From positions 30,520 to 94,519 of the forward strand of contig LAKY01000001.1 of assembly GCA_000987045.1 (NCBI GenBank): a DNA stretch of 64,000 nt, read 5' to 3'. The position numbers and the translations under genes were made by a program. Positions 42,146 to 50,157 of the stretch are shown here, one piece after another (the first letter of the stretch is position 1; each line of letters starts with the position of its first letter). The notes under the pieces are model-generated. The model was not told the origin of the DNA and did no database searches. It was given only the letters and a program-made list of their open reading frames with translations. Source of the stretch: Clostridiales bacterium PH28_bin88 (lineage in GTDB: Bacteria; Bacillota; PH28-bin88).

Positions 42146-43742
42146 GGGGTTGCCACCTCCCCTCTTCAACCCTGTTTGTCCAGACCAAATAGTCCTGTCC
42201 TACCACATCTGGGCTCAGGATGGTTTCCGTTACCATACGCGCCACCAGGCCCCCTGCGACCCCTACGTCAGCAGCCCCGCCGACAAATGTCGGTTGGTTA
42301 CATCCAGGTGCAAACTGGCGACCATCATTCGGCGCCCCAGGAGGCGCGATATCACCATAAGTATAGTTCCAGCACATTCGGCATCCAGACTTCCCGGGAC
42401 GGTATCGAAACACCTCTGCACTCCAAACGCCATTGGTCACTGATCCGATGACCAGGGGTTTCCGGTTTTTAGTACACAAGTCGTTTAGATAGTGGGCAAC
42501 AGACTGGTTTCCGGTGGTATCCACGACCACATCTGCCTGTTGAAACTCATGGAAAAACTTGTCCCGATCAGTACTGTTCCAGTACCCCACTCGCATGAGA
42601 AGTGGGGATACTTGGCACTGTGGCATTAGTTCCCTAATCCGGTCAGCTAAGGCAAGTGCTTTAAGGCTACCAAACCTGTAAACTCCCACTTGGTGACGCA
42701 CAGAGTTGCCAGGCTCATAGACATCTTCATCCACTAGGGCAAGATACTCTACGCCTTCCTGGGCAAGGGCAACCCCTGCTGCCGATCCCAGGGAGCCGCA
42801 ACCCACCATGAGGATACGACACTTGGCAAGGTCATTCCCGTACGGTGTACGGACACGGCTATCGTCACGGCTAACTTGGTAACAACGTACCCATTCCGCC
42901 TTGTTAGGGGCGGTATGCACGGCGATCCAAGTCGCACGGAGTTGCTTTCGGCTACCCCACTCGTCCGGAAAGACCACTAGAGTCCATGCATCTTCCGAGC
43001 GGCGCAGCAACACTTTAATGGATTGCAGCCACCCAAGAATAGCAAAATAACCTGTTAAGTAGGGTGGCGGCTCGGACAGAACCCGTAAAACAACATTCCT
43101 AGCTTGTCCCTTATAAAAAATTGGTAGCCATGTAGCAGGGGATGGTTCCGCACGATCTTCCTTGGCACCTGTGGATAGGTGGCTTAAAATTCCACGAACC
43201 TGGTGGCTTTCCCTATTAACCCGGATCTGACCGCTTCGATAGTTGCGTAGTTCTTCCAGGGTCATGTCACCGAACGGTGGAGGGATTAGAATGGATGATC
43301 CTGGTGCGTAGGCAAAGTGCACCACCCGGGGTTCGGGAACCAGATCATCATCAGGTATTTCTGCCCCTGGGGGATAATCTCTGATGATCCGCTCCGCCGC
43401 AAGCACTATGTCCAATGCCTCCATACCAGCATTCCACTGGCTATCCCCAAATCCAAAGCAGCAAAGTACTCCGCTTTCGGGGTCATGATGCCTGGCGAGA
43501 GCGTCAGAGGGCGTGTTCACTGGTACTATAACTTTGGGCGCAATGGAAGGGTATCCATCCCGGTAGATTATGATAATTCTACGCTGTGGGTTATAGCGGG
43601 ATCTACCTTCAAAACGAACCACGCGCTCCGTTTCCAGAGCGCGTTCGTCCAGGATAAACCCGAGCTGTTCCATTTCCCGCTTTTCCCGGTCTAACAGTTC
43701 CGGACACTCCTGGAACCAAAAGAGTGGCGTTTCATTATCCAT
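42090..43742 (-). CDS. cap2: Cap2-type E2-E1 fusion of CBASS
   Basis: A 550-aa protein. The N-terminal E2-like domain (about 1-160) has its likely catalytic cysteine at C94 or C95 (GVLCCFGFG). The E1/ThiF domain has the nucleotide-binding loop GCGSLGS at 314-320, and a candidate catalytic cysteine C481. CxxC pairs at 454/457 and 545/548 likely bind zinc. Cap2 activates and conjugates the C-terminus of the CD-NTase to cell components, priming it. Its start overlaps the CD-NTase gene by 8 bp, and its end overlaps cap3. Confidence 0.9.
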   Translation of the reverse strand: MDNETPLFWFQECPELLDREKREMEQLGFILDERALETERVVRFEGRSRYNPQRRIIIIYRDGYPSIAPKVIVPVNTPSDALARHHDPESGVLCCFGFGDSQWNAGMEALDIVLAAERIIRDYPPGAEIPDDDLVPEPRVVHFAYAPGSSILIPPPFGDMTLEELRNYRSGQIRVNRESHQVRGILSHLSTGAKEDRAEPSPATWLPIFYKGQARNVVLRVLSEPPPYLTGYFAILGWLQSIKVLLRRSEDAWTLVVFPDEWGSRKQLRATWIAVHTAPNKAEWVRCYQVSRDDSRVRTPYGNDLAKCRILMVGCGSLGSAAGVALAQEGVEYLALVDEDVYEPGNSVRHQVGVYRFGSLKALALADRIRELMPQCQVSPLLMRVGYWNSTDRDKFFHEFQQADVVVDTTGNQSVAHYLNDLCTKNRKPLVIGSVTNGVWSAEVFRYRPGKSGCRMCWNYTYGDIAPPGAPNDGRQFAPGCNQPTFVGGAADVGVAGGLVARMVTETILSPDVVGQDYLVWTNRVEEGRWQPRVETFAVPPHPRCLRCRA

Positions 43743-44631
43743 GGGTACGATCCACGTGCACGCGCTTGTCCTGAGTCATAACGATGATACGTGATCCTGC
43801 GCTGCTGCCACTTTCGTTCACCGTCTGGTCTTTGAACACCTTTCGCCAGGCGTTTTCCATATCGGGATCCTCATCCTGTTCTGCATCCTCAAGGAAGCCG
43901 AGGCACTTCGTGGCGGTTTTCTTGAAATACTCTTTGTCACCACTGTCAATGGTATCAGCCACATTGTTGCTCGGGTTACCCGGATCGCTCAGGATAACAT
44001 TCTCCACATTTTCTTGGATGAAGGTGAGTACGGTTTTCATCTTGTTATCCAGTCCGCTGCCATCAAATCCATCTAGTGCCTTCATGACCAACAGTTCCAG
44101 GGCGAAGGATTTAAACGATAGCCCCCATACGTCCCGCCAAATTTTTGTTAGCTTAATCACGTCCCTCACGCTGCTGGCACTAACCGCGTCAATCTGCTTG
44201 ACAATGTTGGTTTTGATCCTGCTATCCGTGTCTGTCCGGTACAGGTTAACATCGTTATCCTGGGGATCGTCAGCATTAATACGGCGACCGGGCACCACAT
44301 CTACATGTAGGCTTTTAATTCCAACTGACACTCTCTGTTTTCGCACGGTATAGTGCTTCTTTAGGAAGTCGTACACGGCATCGAACATTTCCTTCAGTTT
44401 ATCAAAGGCGTCGTGCTTGAAGTGTACCGCGATGTCAACATCATAGCTATCCTTTACAGCAGTTGCCTTAGCAATGGAACCAGAGTACTTGATGGTCTGA
44501 ATTTTAGACCCGAACTCTTTGCGGAGCTTCTCTTCCACCTCCGCGCGCCGCTCCGCCACCGTTTGACCAGTGCTTTCATCATCAAACTTGTTTGCCTCTA
44601 AGACACTCTCAAGGTACTGGTGGGCCGTCAT
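43735..44631 (-). CDS. CBASS CD-NTase (cyclic oligonucleotide synthase)
   Basis: A 298-aa cGAS/DncV-like nucleotidyltransferase. The catalytic GSIAKAT is at 51-57, D64 and D66 in SYDVDIAV supply two metal-binding aspartates, and D111 (HVDVVPG) the third. It makes a cyclic nucleotide that activates the effector when phage is sensed. The protein ends in ...THG; a C-terminal glycine is what Cap2 conjugates in characterised type II systems. The ATG has GGGGG upstream, and the gene overlaps the effector by 23 bp. Confidence 0.88.
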   Translation of the reverse strand: MTAHQYLESVLEANKFDDESTGQTVAERRAEVEEKLRKEFGSKIQTIKYSGSIAKATAVKDSYDVDIAVHFKHDAFDKLKEMFDAVYDFLKKHYTVRKQRVSVGIKSLHVDVVPGRRINADDPQDNDVNLYRTDTDSRIKTNIVKQIDAVSASSVRDVIKLTKIWRDVWGLSFKSFALELLVMKALDGFDGSGLDNKMKTVLTFIQENVENVILSDPGNPSNNVADTIDSGDKEYFKKTATKCLGFLEDAEQDEDPDMENAWRKVFKDQTVNESGSSAGSRIIVMTQDKRVHVDRTHG

Positions 44632-45526
44632 TCTTCATTACCCCCTTTGAAAAGATATGTGTTAGAGTATATAAGTTACCTACCAACGTGGCCGCAGTGT
44701 TCGCAAAGTTATGTAACGGGTAGTCATTCAGGGCTAGTTTATCACCTCCAACTACATGTACAGATGGAGCGTATACGAGAAGCGGTACCTGACGCATGGA
44801 TTGGCAAAGCGTCTCCAGAATTTGGCGGAATGCTGGATCCTGATCGCTTTCCTGCGGGTGATATCGGTATAGGACTATATCGACCTCACCTCGCTCTAAC
44901 TGTCTCGCCAGATTACAAACCGGGTGCGGTTGCTTGGTTACGCAAATACCTTTCTCCTGCAAAAGCTGAATTTCCAGCCCCATGGATTCTAAATCCTGTT
45001 CTGTACCTATAGCAATAACGCGGGCGCTACGGTATTGTGTTTCCCGTTCGATAATTTGTCTGAGGGTGTCAACCTTTGTCCTCACATACCCAACACTTTC
45101 CTGAACCAGTTCCTCAAGCTGCTGCTCCGTCCGCTTTTCAATATCCTCCATGCTTTTCTCGGCACGTTTTTTGATCTCACCCTTTACATCGGCGAGCGTT
45201 TTGAATCCCATAAAGCCAATAACACTCGCTAAAATACCTAAGATAGTAATAAATTTTGTCCAAAGACTTTCCTGAAACAGCATAAGTTCATTACGTTCTT
45301 GCTCGATAAACTCACGGTACTTACCAATCTCCTCCTTAAGGAACTGATAATGCTCCTCCTGAGCACGCAATCGGGTTAACTCCGCTTCCAAGTCCTCAAC
45401 CTTCTGTTGTAGCGTTTCGACAGTTTCCTGCGCTACCTGCGCTACCGGCTGCGGCTCAGCGTATACCGGATGCGTAAAAGCCACTACCAAGAAGCAAAGA
45501 AGGGGGAATAACATTCGTTTATGCAT
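44609..45526 (-). CDS. putative CBASS membrane effector with coiled coils and C-terminal alpha/beta domain
   Basis: A 305-aa protein in the effector position, first in the operon. A cleavable signal-like segment lies at 1-22 and an external-looking coiled coil at about 35-85. One transmembrane helix is at 88-108 (ESLWTKFITILGILASVIG) and a second coiled coil at 112-165. The C-terminal domain (about 168-290) alternates beta and alpha: RVIAIGTEQDL, VDIVLYRYHP and VPLLVYAPSVHVV. The last may sense the cyclic nucleotide or act as a Rossmann- or STING-like domain; I do not recognise it. If a membrane effector, activation would disrupt the inner membrane. ATG 45526 has GGAGG upstream. Confidence 0.7.
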   Translation of the reverse strand: MHKRMLFPLLCFLVVAFTHPVYAEPQPVAQVAQETVETLQQKVEDLEAELTRLRAQEEHYQFLKEEIGKYREFIEQERNELMLFQESLWTKFITILGILASVIGFMGFKTLADVKGEIKKRAEKSMEDIEKRTEQQLEELVQESVGYVRTKVDTLRQIIERETQYRSARVIAIGTEQDLESMGLEIQLLQEKGICVTKQPHPVCNLARQLERGEVDIVLYRYHPQESDQDPAFRQILETLCQSMRQVPLLVYAPSVHVVGGDKLALNDYPLHNFANTAATLVGNLYTLTHIFSKGVMKNDGPPVP

Positions 45527-45746
45527 CTCCAAGAGCCTCCGTTATTTACCAATGGGCTAGTTCCCTTAGAAACTGCAATGACTAACAACCATCACCAGGG
45601 GGAATTAAGGAGAATTAGCTTGTACTGGATATTTTCGCCAAATTACTCCTAATATCCTTCTCAATCGGAGTCTGTTAACAACAAATAAAAAACTTACAAC
45701 TAGCGCCGCCACCAATGAGACGGTTAGAAGGAGATATCGGTCACAC
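45527..45746 (-). promoter_or_regulatory. upstream region of the CBASS operon
   Basis: About 220 bp before the effector gene, ending where the IS1634 target duplication begins. AT-rich on the minus strand, with TTGTTA and TTGAGA among possible -35 boxes, but no pair with standard spacing is convincing. The operon promoter should be here. Confidence 0.4.
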
Positions 45747-46093
45747 AATTTTTCAGCACCTTAGATAAATTTTTCGGTTCTGGGCCAATAAAAAGCCCTA
45801 CACCTAAACATTGGTGAAGGGTAATAGGGCCAAACAAAAAAGGCTACACCTTTTTCGTAGGCCTTGTTAGCTACTTCATAGCGAGAGCCTAATGCGTAGC
45901 ACCGCTACAATGCATCCCTAAAAGTTCGAGTCCACCTCTCACTTATAATGCTTAATGCTCCACGAACCTCCTCCGGTTTTAAGTGTTCAAGGAATTGAGC
46001 AACTATTGCGTCTACCTTTGCTGGAACTGCAGGCTTCACTCGAACAACAACAATTCCCGGGGTTTGAGAAGGGGGGAAGAGGAATATGTTGGT
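45747..46093. repeat. 347-bp target duplication, left copy
   Basis: Identical by eye to 47989-48335 at a constant offset of 2242 bp with no gaps. It directly abuts the left inverted repeat of the IS1634-family element. It holds a copy of the DUF5615 gene end and its terminator hairpins. Confidence 0.9.
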
Positions 46094-46114
46094 CCTGAGT
46101 TTATCAGTTGACAT
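45905..46114 (-). pseudogene. duplicated 3' fragment of the DUF5615 toxin gene
   Basis: It encodes the last ~65 residues of the 48147 gene (from NIFLFPPSQTPGIVVV) preceded by MSTDKLR read through the insertion element end. It is a by-product of the long target duplication and not a functional gene. Confidence 0.85.
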
Positions 46115-47988
46115 GGTTCAAACCCGCATGAAACCTAGATTCCTTTTTTCAAAAACGTGCATTTTGCCACTACACCCCCTTGGCGAACTCGTCGGATGAC
46201 ATGACGTTCGGCAGTGGTTTGATGTGCAGCAATCGCAGAATCTTTTTACTGAGTTCGGTCCCTCTAGTCTTGATGAGGTAAGTCTTATCGTCGATGTCGA
46301 CCTTTGAAAAGTTCATACTGTTTAAGGCTTCCCGGATCTGCTCACACGAGGAATGTTCTCCGGCCCTCTTCAGCTTGAGTTCCAGGGTGCGCTCAAGCAG
46401 GAAAGCCAGGAAACAGGCCACAAAATGGCCCTTGATCCTTTTTTCTGTCCAGTGAAAGATCGGCTGCACCTCCAGGGTCGACTTCATGATCCGGAACGAT
46501 TCTTCGATCTTCCAGAGGGTATGGTAGGCGGAGACCACCTCCAGAGGCCTCAGATCTTTCTCGTTGGTCTGGATGCCGTAATAGCCGTCGAACTTCTCGT
46601 CACGCAGGATCGCTTCTTCATCCAAGGCCCAGTCAACCTCACCGGACGTGATTTCCTTGAGGTACTTTTTGCCACCCCGCTTGTTGCCGGCCCTGATCTT
46701 GGACTTGTCTTCAAGCAGGGACCTTGCTTTTTCAAGCAGGCGGTTGCGATCTTCTCTGTCTTTCTTCGCTCTTTTATCCGAATAGGTGATGACCAGGCGC
46801 TCGGGGAGCTTGTAGATCTTCCCGTTCTCGTCCTTGACCCTGTTTACGTAATCGATAACCTTGTAGCGGATCTTTTCTCCGGACCCTTCCGGGAACTCTA
46901 TCTCCTCGTAGCCGCCGGTGAAGATCTCTTTTTGCACGCCCTCGCTCATCTTCTTCAGGCGGGAGGCAAAGATGTAGCTATAGCCCTGGTCGACGATCTT
47001 CTTCAGATTTACCTTGCTGTTGATGCCGCGGTCGGCGACGATGATCACCCGGCGGATGTCGAAGCGTTCCTTGAGCGCTGCCAGGGCCTTATCCAGGGTT
47101 TTACCGTCAAAGGTGTTGCCCGGAAACAGCTCATAGCCGATCGGCCTGCCCTCGCAGTCGACCATCAGACCCATGACCACCTGGACCTCTTTGAACTTGC
47201 CGTTCTTGCTGAAGCCGAAATCCCTCAGAGAATCGGCGCGCACGCTCTCGAAGGAGAAGGTGGTGACGTCGTAAAAGACCATGTCGATCTGCATGTTGAA
47301 CAGGTTGCGGTTGGCCTGAAACAGCGCCTCCTCCAGTTGTTCCTTGTATTCACAGAGCAGATCCAGCGACCGGTACAACTGGTTCAAGGTGACCTTGGGC
47401 AAGTTCACGAAATGACCCTGATGGGTGTACGTGGCCAGCTTGCTTCTCGGCTGCAACAGGTGCTGCACTACCATCAGAAAGGAGGCGTCGTTTAGACTGA
47501 ACTGCACCTTTCTATTTCTGGTGAGGTGCGATAGTAATTTGTCCAGGTTGTACTCCTTCCATATTCTCTGGTAGATAAGGTAGCCCCAGTTGACGATGTC
47601 GGCCTCGGAGCAGTCCTTGATATCCGCCGACTGCTGAACTTTGGAGATCTCCGCCAAGCGCTTGGCCAGCCGCTGAAAGCTGGGGTTGTTCTCGATCTGC
47701 TCCAGCTTGCCCAGATTTAAGATCACCTCGTGCTTGACGCGGCCGTCTTCCCGGTAGGACCTGACAAGCTGAACATATTGACTTGTTTTGGCTTTGGTAA
47801 TCTTGATGAACATAGGTAGAGTATACCATATTATTTCTCGTATGTCCAGTGTTATCAGCCTTTAATAGTATTTCGGTTGCCACTACAGATTTCGAGATTT
47901 TTGATCGTCCATAGCCTGAAAGTGCTGGTATTACAGGATTCTTGTCAGAGGTTTAGGGCGAAAATCGGGAGCAACTGATAAACTCAGG
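46094..47988 (-). mobile_element. IS1634-family insertion sequence, 1895 bp
   Basis: Perfect 17-bp terminal inverted repeats: CCTGAGTTTATCAGTTG at 46094-46110 and its complement at 47972-47988. A single transposase gene fills it, and it is flanked by a 347-bp direct repeat. Long, variable target duplications are a known trait of IS1634-type elements. The insertion is inside the DUF433/DUF5615 toxin-antitoxin region. Confidence 0.92.
46170..47813 (-). CDS. IS1634-family DDE transposase
   Basis: A 547-aa transposase. It begins MFIKITKAKTSQYVQLVRSY with EDGRVKHEVILNLGK, the usual IS1634 opening. The DDE catalytic core includes VFYDVTTFSFES, IIVADRGINSKVN with YSYIFASRLK, and YHTLWKIEESFRIMK (the final Glu). 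The start overlaps nothing. The gene is intact, so the element may still be active. Confidence 0.92.
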   Translation of the reverse strand: MFIKITKAKTSQYVQLVRSYREDGRVKHEVILNLGKLEQIENNPSFQRLAKRLAEISKVQQSADIKDCSEADIVNWGYLIYQRIWKEYNLDKLLSHLTRNRKVQFSLNDASFLMVVQHLLQPRSKLATYTHQGHFVNLPKVTLNQLYRSLDLLCEYKEQLEEALFQANRNLFNMQIDMVFYDVTTFSFESVRADSLRDFGFSKNGKFKEVQVVMGLMVDCEGRPIGYELFPGNTFDGKTLDKALAALKERFDIRRVIIVADRGINSKVNLKKIVDQGYSYIFASRLKKMSEGVQKEIFTGGYEEIEFPEGSGEKIRYKVIDYVNRVKDENGKIYKLPERLVITYSDKRAKKDREDRNRLLEKARSLLEDKSKIRAGNKRGGKKYLKEITSGEVDWALDEEAILRDEKFDGYYGIQTNEKDLRPLEVVSAYHTLWKIEESFRIMKSTLEVQPIFHWTEKRIKGHFVACFLAFLLERTLELKLKRAGEHSSCEQIREALNSMNFSKVDIDDKTYLIKTRGTELSKKILRLLHIKPLPNVMSSDEFAKGV

Positions 47989-48335
47989 AATTTTTCAGCA
48001 CCTTAGATAAATTTTTCGGTTCTGGGCCAATAAAAAGCCCTACACCTAAACATTGGTGAAGGGTAATAGGGCCAAACAAAAAAGGCTACACCTTTTTCGT
48101 AGGCCTTGTTAGCTACTTCATAGCGAGAGCCTAATGCGTAGCACCGCTACAATGCATCCCTAAAAGTTCGAGTCCACCTCTCACTTATAATGCTTAATGC
48201 TCCACGAACCTCCTCCGGTTTTAAGTGTTCAAGGAATTGAGCAACTATTGCGTCTACCTTTGCTGGAACTGCAGGCTTCACTCGAACAACAACAATTCCC
48301 GGGGTTTGAGAAGGGGGGAAGAGGAATATGTTGGT
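47989..48335. repeat. 347-bp target duplication, right copy
   Basis: Same sequence as 45747-46093. It forms the end of the intact DUF5615 gene (48147-48335) and the terminator hairpins that follow. Confidence 0.9.
48005..48110 (-). terminator. double terminator of the DUF433/DUF5615 operon
   Basis: On the minus strand two hairpins follow each other: GGCCTAC/GTAGCC then TTTTTT, and CCCTTCACC/GGTGTAGGG then CTTTTTATT. They are about 40-140 bp past the toxin stop. A duplicate lies at 45763-45868 within the left repeat, where it would face the CBASS operon. Confidence 0.75.
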
Positions 48336-48512
48336 AAAGTGCCTATCTAGGGTCAGCAATACTCTATCTTCTTTTTGGGCCAGTTGTATAACTTCCGCGT
48401 CAGTTATCCCGCTAAAGTTGGTTTCTTTGATGTCCAAAACATCATATCCCTTTGAACGGATGATCTGTAAAGTGGAAGGAAAGATGTTCTCATCCGCTAA
48501 GAACCTAAGCAT
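48147..48512 (-). CDS. DUF5615-family PIN-like toxin
   Basis: A 121-aa protein. MLRFLADENIFPSTLQIIRSKGYDV, then GITDAEVIQLAQKEDRVLLTLDRHFTNI, shows the DEN, D and D acidic triad of PIN-like Mut7-C/DUF5615 nucleases. With DUF433 it forms a common toxin-antitoxin pair. The ATG at 48512 overlaps the DUF433 stop by 8 bp. Its 3' half is duplicated across the IS1634 element. Confidence 0.82.
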   Translation of the reverse strand: MLRFLADENIFPSTLQIIRSKGYDVLDIKETNFSGITDAEVIQLAQKEDRVLLTLDRHFTNIFLFPPSQTPGIVVVRVKPAVPAKVDAIVAQFLEHLKPEEVRGALSIISERWTRTFRDAL

Positions 48513-48756
48513 CAGCCGCCACTCCAAAGGATTCCACGATTTCAGTAGTCTGACATACTCTGGCCGCGTACTGGATACAGGCCTTGATGTCTTCAAGAGT
48601 AAGATGCGGATACAGGGCAAGGATGTCATCGAACGAATGACCTTCTGAAAGTAGGTCTAAAATGAGGTAAACCGCTATTCTTGTACCTTTGATCACCGGT
48701 TTCCCCCCCAAGATAGCGGGGTCAGAAACGATACGTTTAGCATCATTACCTCCCAT
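48505..48756 (-). CDS. DUF433-family antitoxin
   Basis: An 83-aa protein: RIVSDPAILGGKPVIKGTRIAVYLILDLLSEGHSFDDILALYPHLTLEDIKACIQYA is a full DUF433 domain, a small helical DNA-binding-like module that is the usual partner of DUF5615. AAGGAGGTG precedes the ATG at 48756; longer in-frame starts are unlikely. Confidence 0.85.
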   Translation of the reverse strand: MGGNDAKRIVSDPAILGGKPVIKGTRIAVYLILDLLSEGHSFDDILALYPHLTLEDIKACIQYAARVCQTTEIVESFGVAADA

Positions 48757-48837
48757 TATCAACACCTCCTTAAAGCTCATTCTGCACGCTGGCTTGGTTC
48801 TTATTATCTTCGAGACGACGCGGGAACCCTTTGTAAG

Positions 48838-48866
48838 ATTATACCATAAGAAGCCCTCGACCTCAA
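48838..48866 (-). promoter_or_regulatory. sigma-A promoter of the DUF433/DUF5615 operon
   Basis: On the minus strand TTGAGG (48861-48866), 17-bp spacer and TATAAT (48838-48843); the spacer ends TTATGG, giving TATGGTATAAT. It lies about 80 bp before the antitoxin start. Confidence 0.7.
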
Positions 48867-49122
48867 CCGTTACCCTTTTAATTACTTGGGCAATGCCGCC
48901 TTTAGTTGGGATCGCCATTCGCTGGTCTTCAGAGGATTAATTTCGTTACCTGATGGAATGTCCATGGACTGGGAGCGTTTGAAAACACTAGGTTTTATGG
49001 ACTGGGATAATCTACCTGGACTACTGCTAGGGCTGCCACTAACGAGATAACCAGACGGACATTACGGTTGTTGAGTACTTTTAACACTTTTTTGCACCTC
49101 CAAAGTTATTATTAAATGGGCA
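48867..49122. other. non-coding stretch between toxin-antitoxin modules
   Basis: No convincing gene. A plus-strand frame at about 48893-49051 reads LPDGMSMDWERLKTLGF and so on without homology I recognise; it could be a short remnant. The terminator of the broken MNT module follows at 49123. Confidence 0.4.
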
Positions 49123-49162
49123 ATAAAAAAGCCCCTCACTGTTTACAGTCAGTGAAGGGCTT
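49123..49162 (-). terminator. terminator after the broken MNT/HEPN module
   Basis: On the minus strand AAGCCCTTCACTG and CAGTGAGGGGCTT form a 13-bp stem (one G-U pair) followed by TTTTATT. Confidence 0.75.
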
Positions 49163-49211
49163 CCCAGCACGTATAATCTTAGACTGCTATTGGCTATGCG
49201 TATCAATTTCC

Positions 49212-49325
49212 TCACGTCTTGCTTTTTCTCCATCCTTGTTGGTGAGGGATAACGCCCACCGGTAAACTTCTTGGGCCAGATAGACTGGCTCTTTGGAACC
49301 ACAGGCGCCATAATTCATCGCTCAT
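49212..49325 (-). pseudogene. remnant of a HEPN partner gene
   Basis: The ATG at 49325 opens MSDELWRLWFQRA, like the start of a HEPN protein, then the sequence degenerates. In another frame the end (LAQEVYRWALSLTNKDGEKARREE) resembles a HEPN C-terminus. An internal deletion of the gene body is inferred. Confidence 0.45.
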
Positions 49326-49658
49326 AAACCACCCGCCCTTTTGCGGCCTCAGCATACACGAACCCTCGGGCCGGTACCTTTCTATTTTTTCCGGGGTTTC
49401 TACAAGTATGTCCACAGCAGCAGGAACATCGACCAGGATTCTATAGATCTGATGGGCCAAAGCGCGGTGATTATTTACTCCTCGCTTTAGCACCAAGAGA
49501 TCATAATCACTATACGGTCCTTCCTGCCCCCTGCTTCTGGACCCAAAAAGGATAATTTTATCGGGATTTACAGTCTTCACTATCCTATCGACTACAGTGT
49601 TAAGCACTTCTTCCACCAGGGATTCCCCCTTTGCCGAGGTCGCAAGGAGTCCCGGCAT
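49315..49658 (-). pseudogene. frameshifted MNT nucleotidyltransferase
   Basis: The N-terminal part is a good minimal nucleotidyltransferase: KIILFGSRSRGQEGPYSDYDLLVL with GSxSRG and DxD. Near 49357-49363 the frame shifts: after RYRPEGS a one-base deletion must be restored to read VYAEAAKGRVVYER and stop at 49315, the usual MNT ending. As written, the frame instead runs on into the HEPN remnant to 49212. Either a real mutation or a sequencing error. Confidence 0.65.
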
Positions 49659-49683
49659 AGCGTCGTGGTCGTCCTATTGAACC

Positions 49684-50157
49684 TTACACCTGTTCCAGGA
49701 AATCAGCAAAGGCTAGCAGTTCTATGCGCACCTGATTGAAAAGCGGTCGCAATTGTCGAATGAGGCGTTCAATTCGTTCCACATCAAATTTGAAAGCGTA
49801 AACATTGCGAACGACGTGTCTAAAACGCAGGTATTCGTCCAGCCCTTTCACCGTATTCGCGGAAAGCACCAGAGGACGAACTTGCGATAAAGCAATACCC
49901 ATTTGCCGCAATAGATCGCGGTGCCACTCCGGTCCGCCCGGGATGCTCTGGTCCACATCCGCCGCAATGTGACGGAAAACGCGTTCCAGCCCACCATAGA
50001 AGTCGTGCAGGTTCAGCGCGGCGGAATCAAGATAAAAGTCGTGTTCCGTGGAATTCCGGGCCAAACCCATGGCCTGTTCGGCCCGCGTTACGACTCTCTC
50101 TAAATCGGTAAGTTCCTGGCGAATACGACTAGCTACTACCAGATAGCGCTCAATCAT
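49684..50157 (-). CDS. HepT-like HEPN toxin
   Basis: A 157-aa helical protein. LDSAALNLHDFYGGLERVFRHIA and YLRFRHVVRNVYAF, with the RxxxxH-type RNase motif (RHVVRNVY), place it in the HepT family. It degrades RNA when free, and its MNT partner upstream would neutralise it by AMPylating the tyrosine. The start overlaps the MNT stop (ATGA). Confidence 0.82.
   Translation of the reverse strand: MIERYLVVASRIRQELTDLERVVTRAEQAMGLARNSTEHDFYLDSAALNLHDFYGGLERVFRHIAADVDQSIPGGPEWHRDLLRQMGIALSQVRPLVLSANTVKGLDEYLRFRHVVRNVYAFKFDVERIERLIRQLRPLFNQVRIELLAFADFLEQV

Noticed and set aside
41606-42169. Cap3 as a RadC- or ubiquitin-like protease unrelated to CBASS
   Set aside because: Its position directly after Cap2 and CD-NTase, and the eukaryote-like JAMM motif, favour Cap3.
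45920-45935. A TTCGAGTCC string like a tRNA T-loop
   Set aside because: It lies inside the DUF5615 coding sequence, occurs in both target duplications, and no acceptor stem or anticodon arm surrounds it.
46353-47495. A 380-codon open frame on the plus strand
   Set aside because: It is the reverse-strand shadow of the IS1634 transposase gene; there is no ribosome site or recognisable domain.
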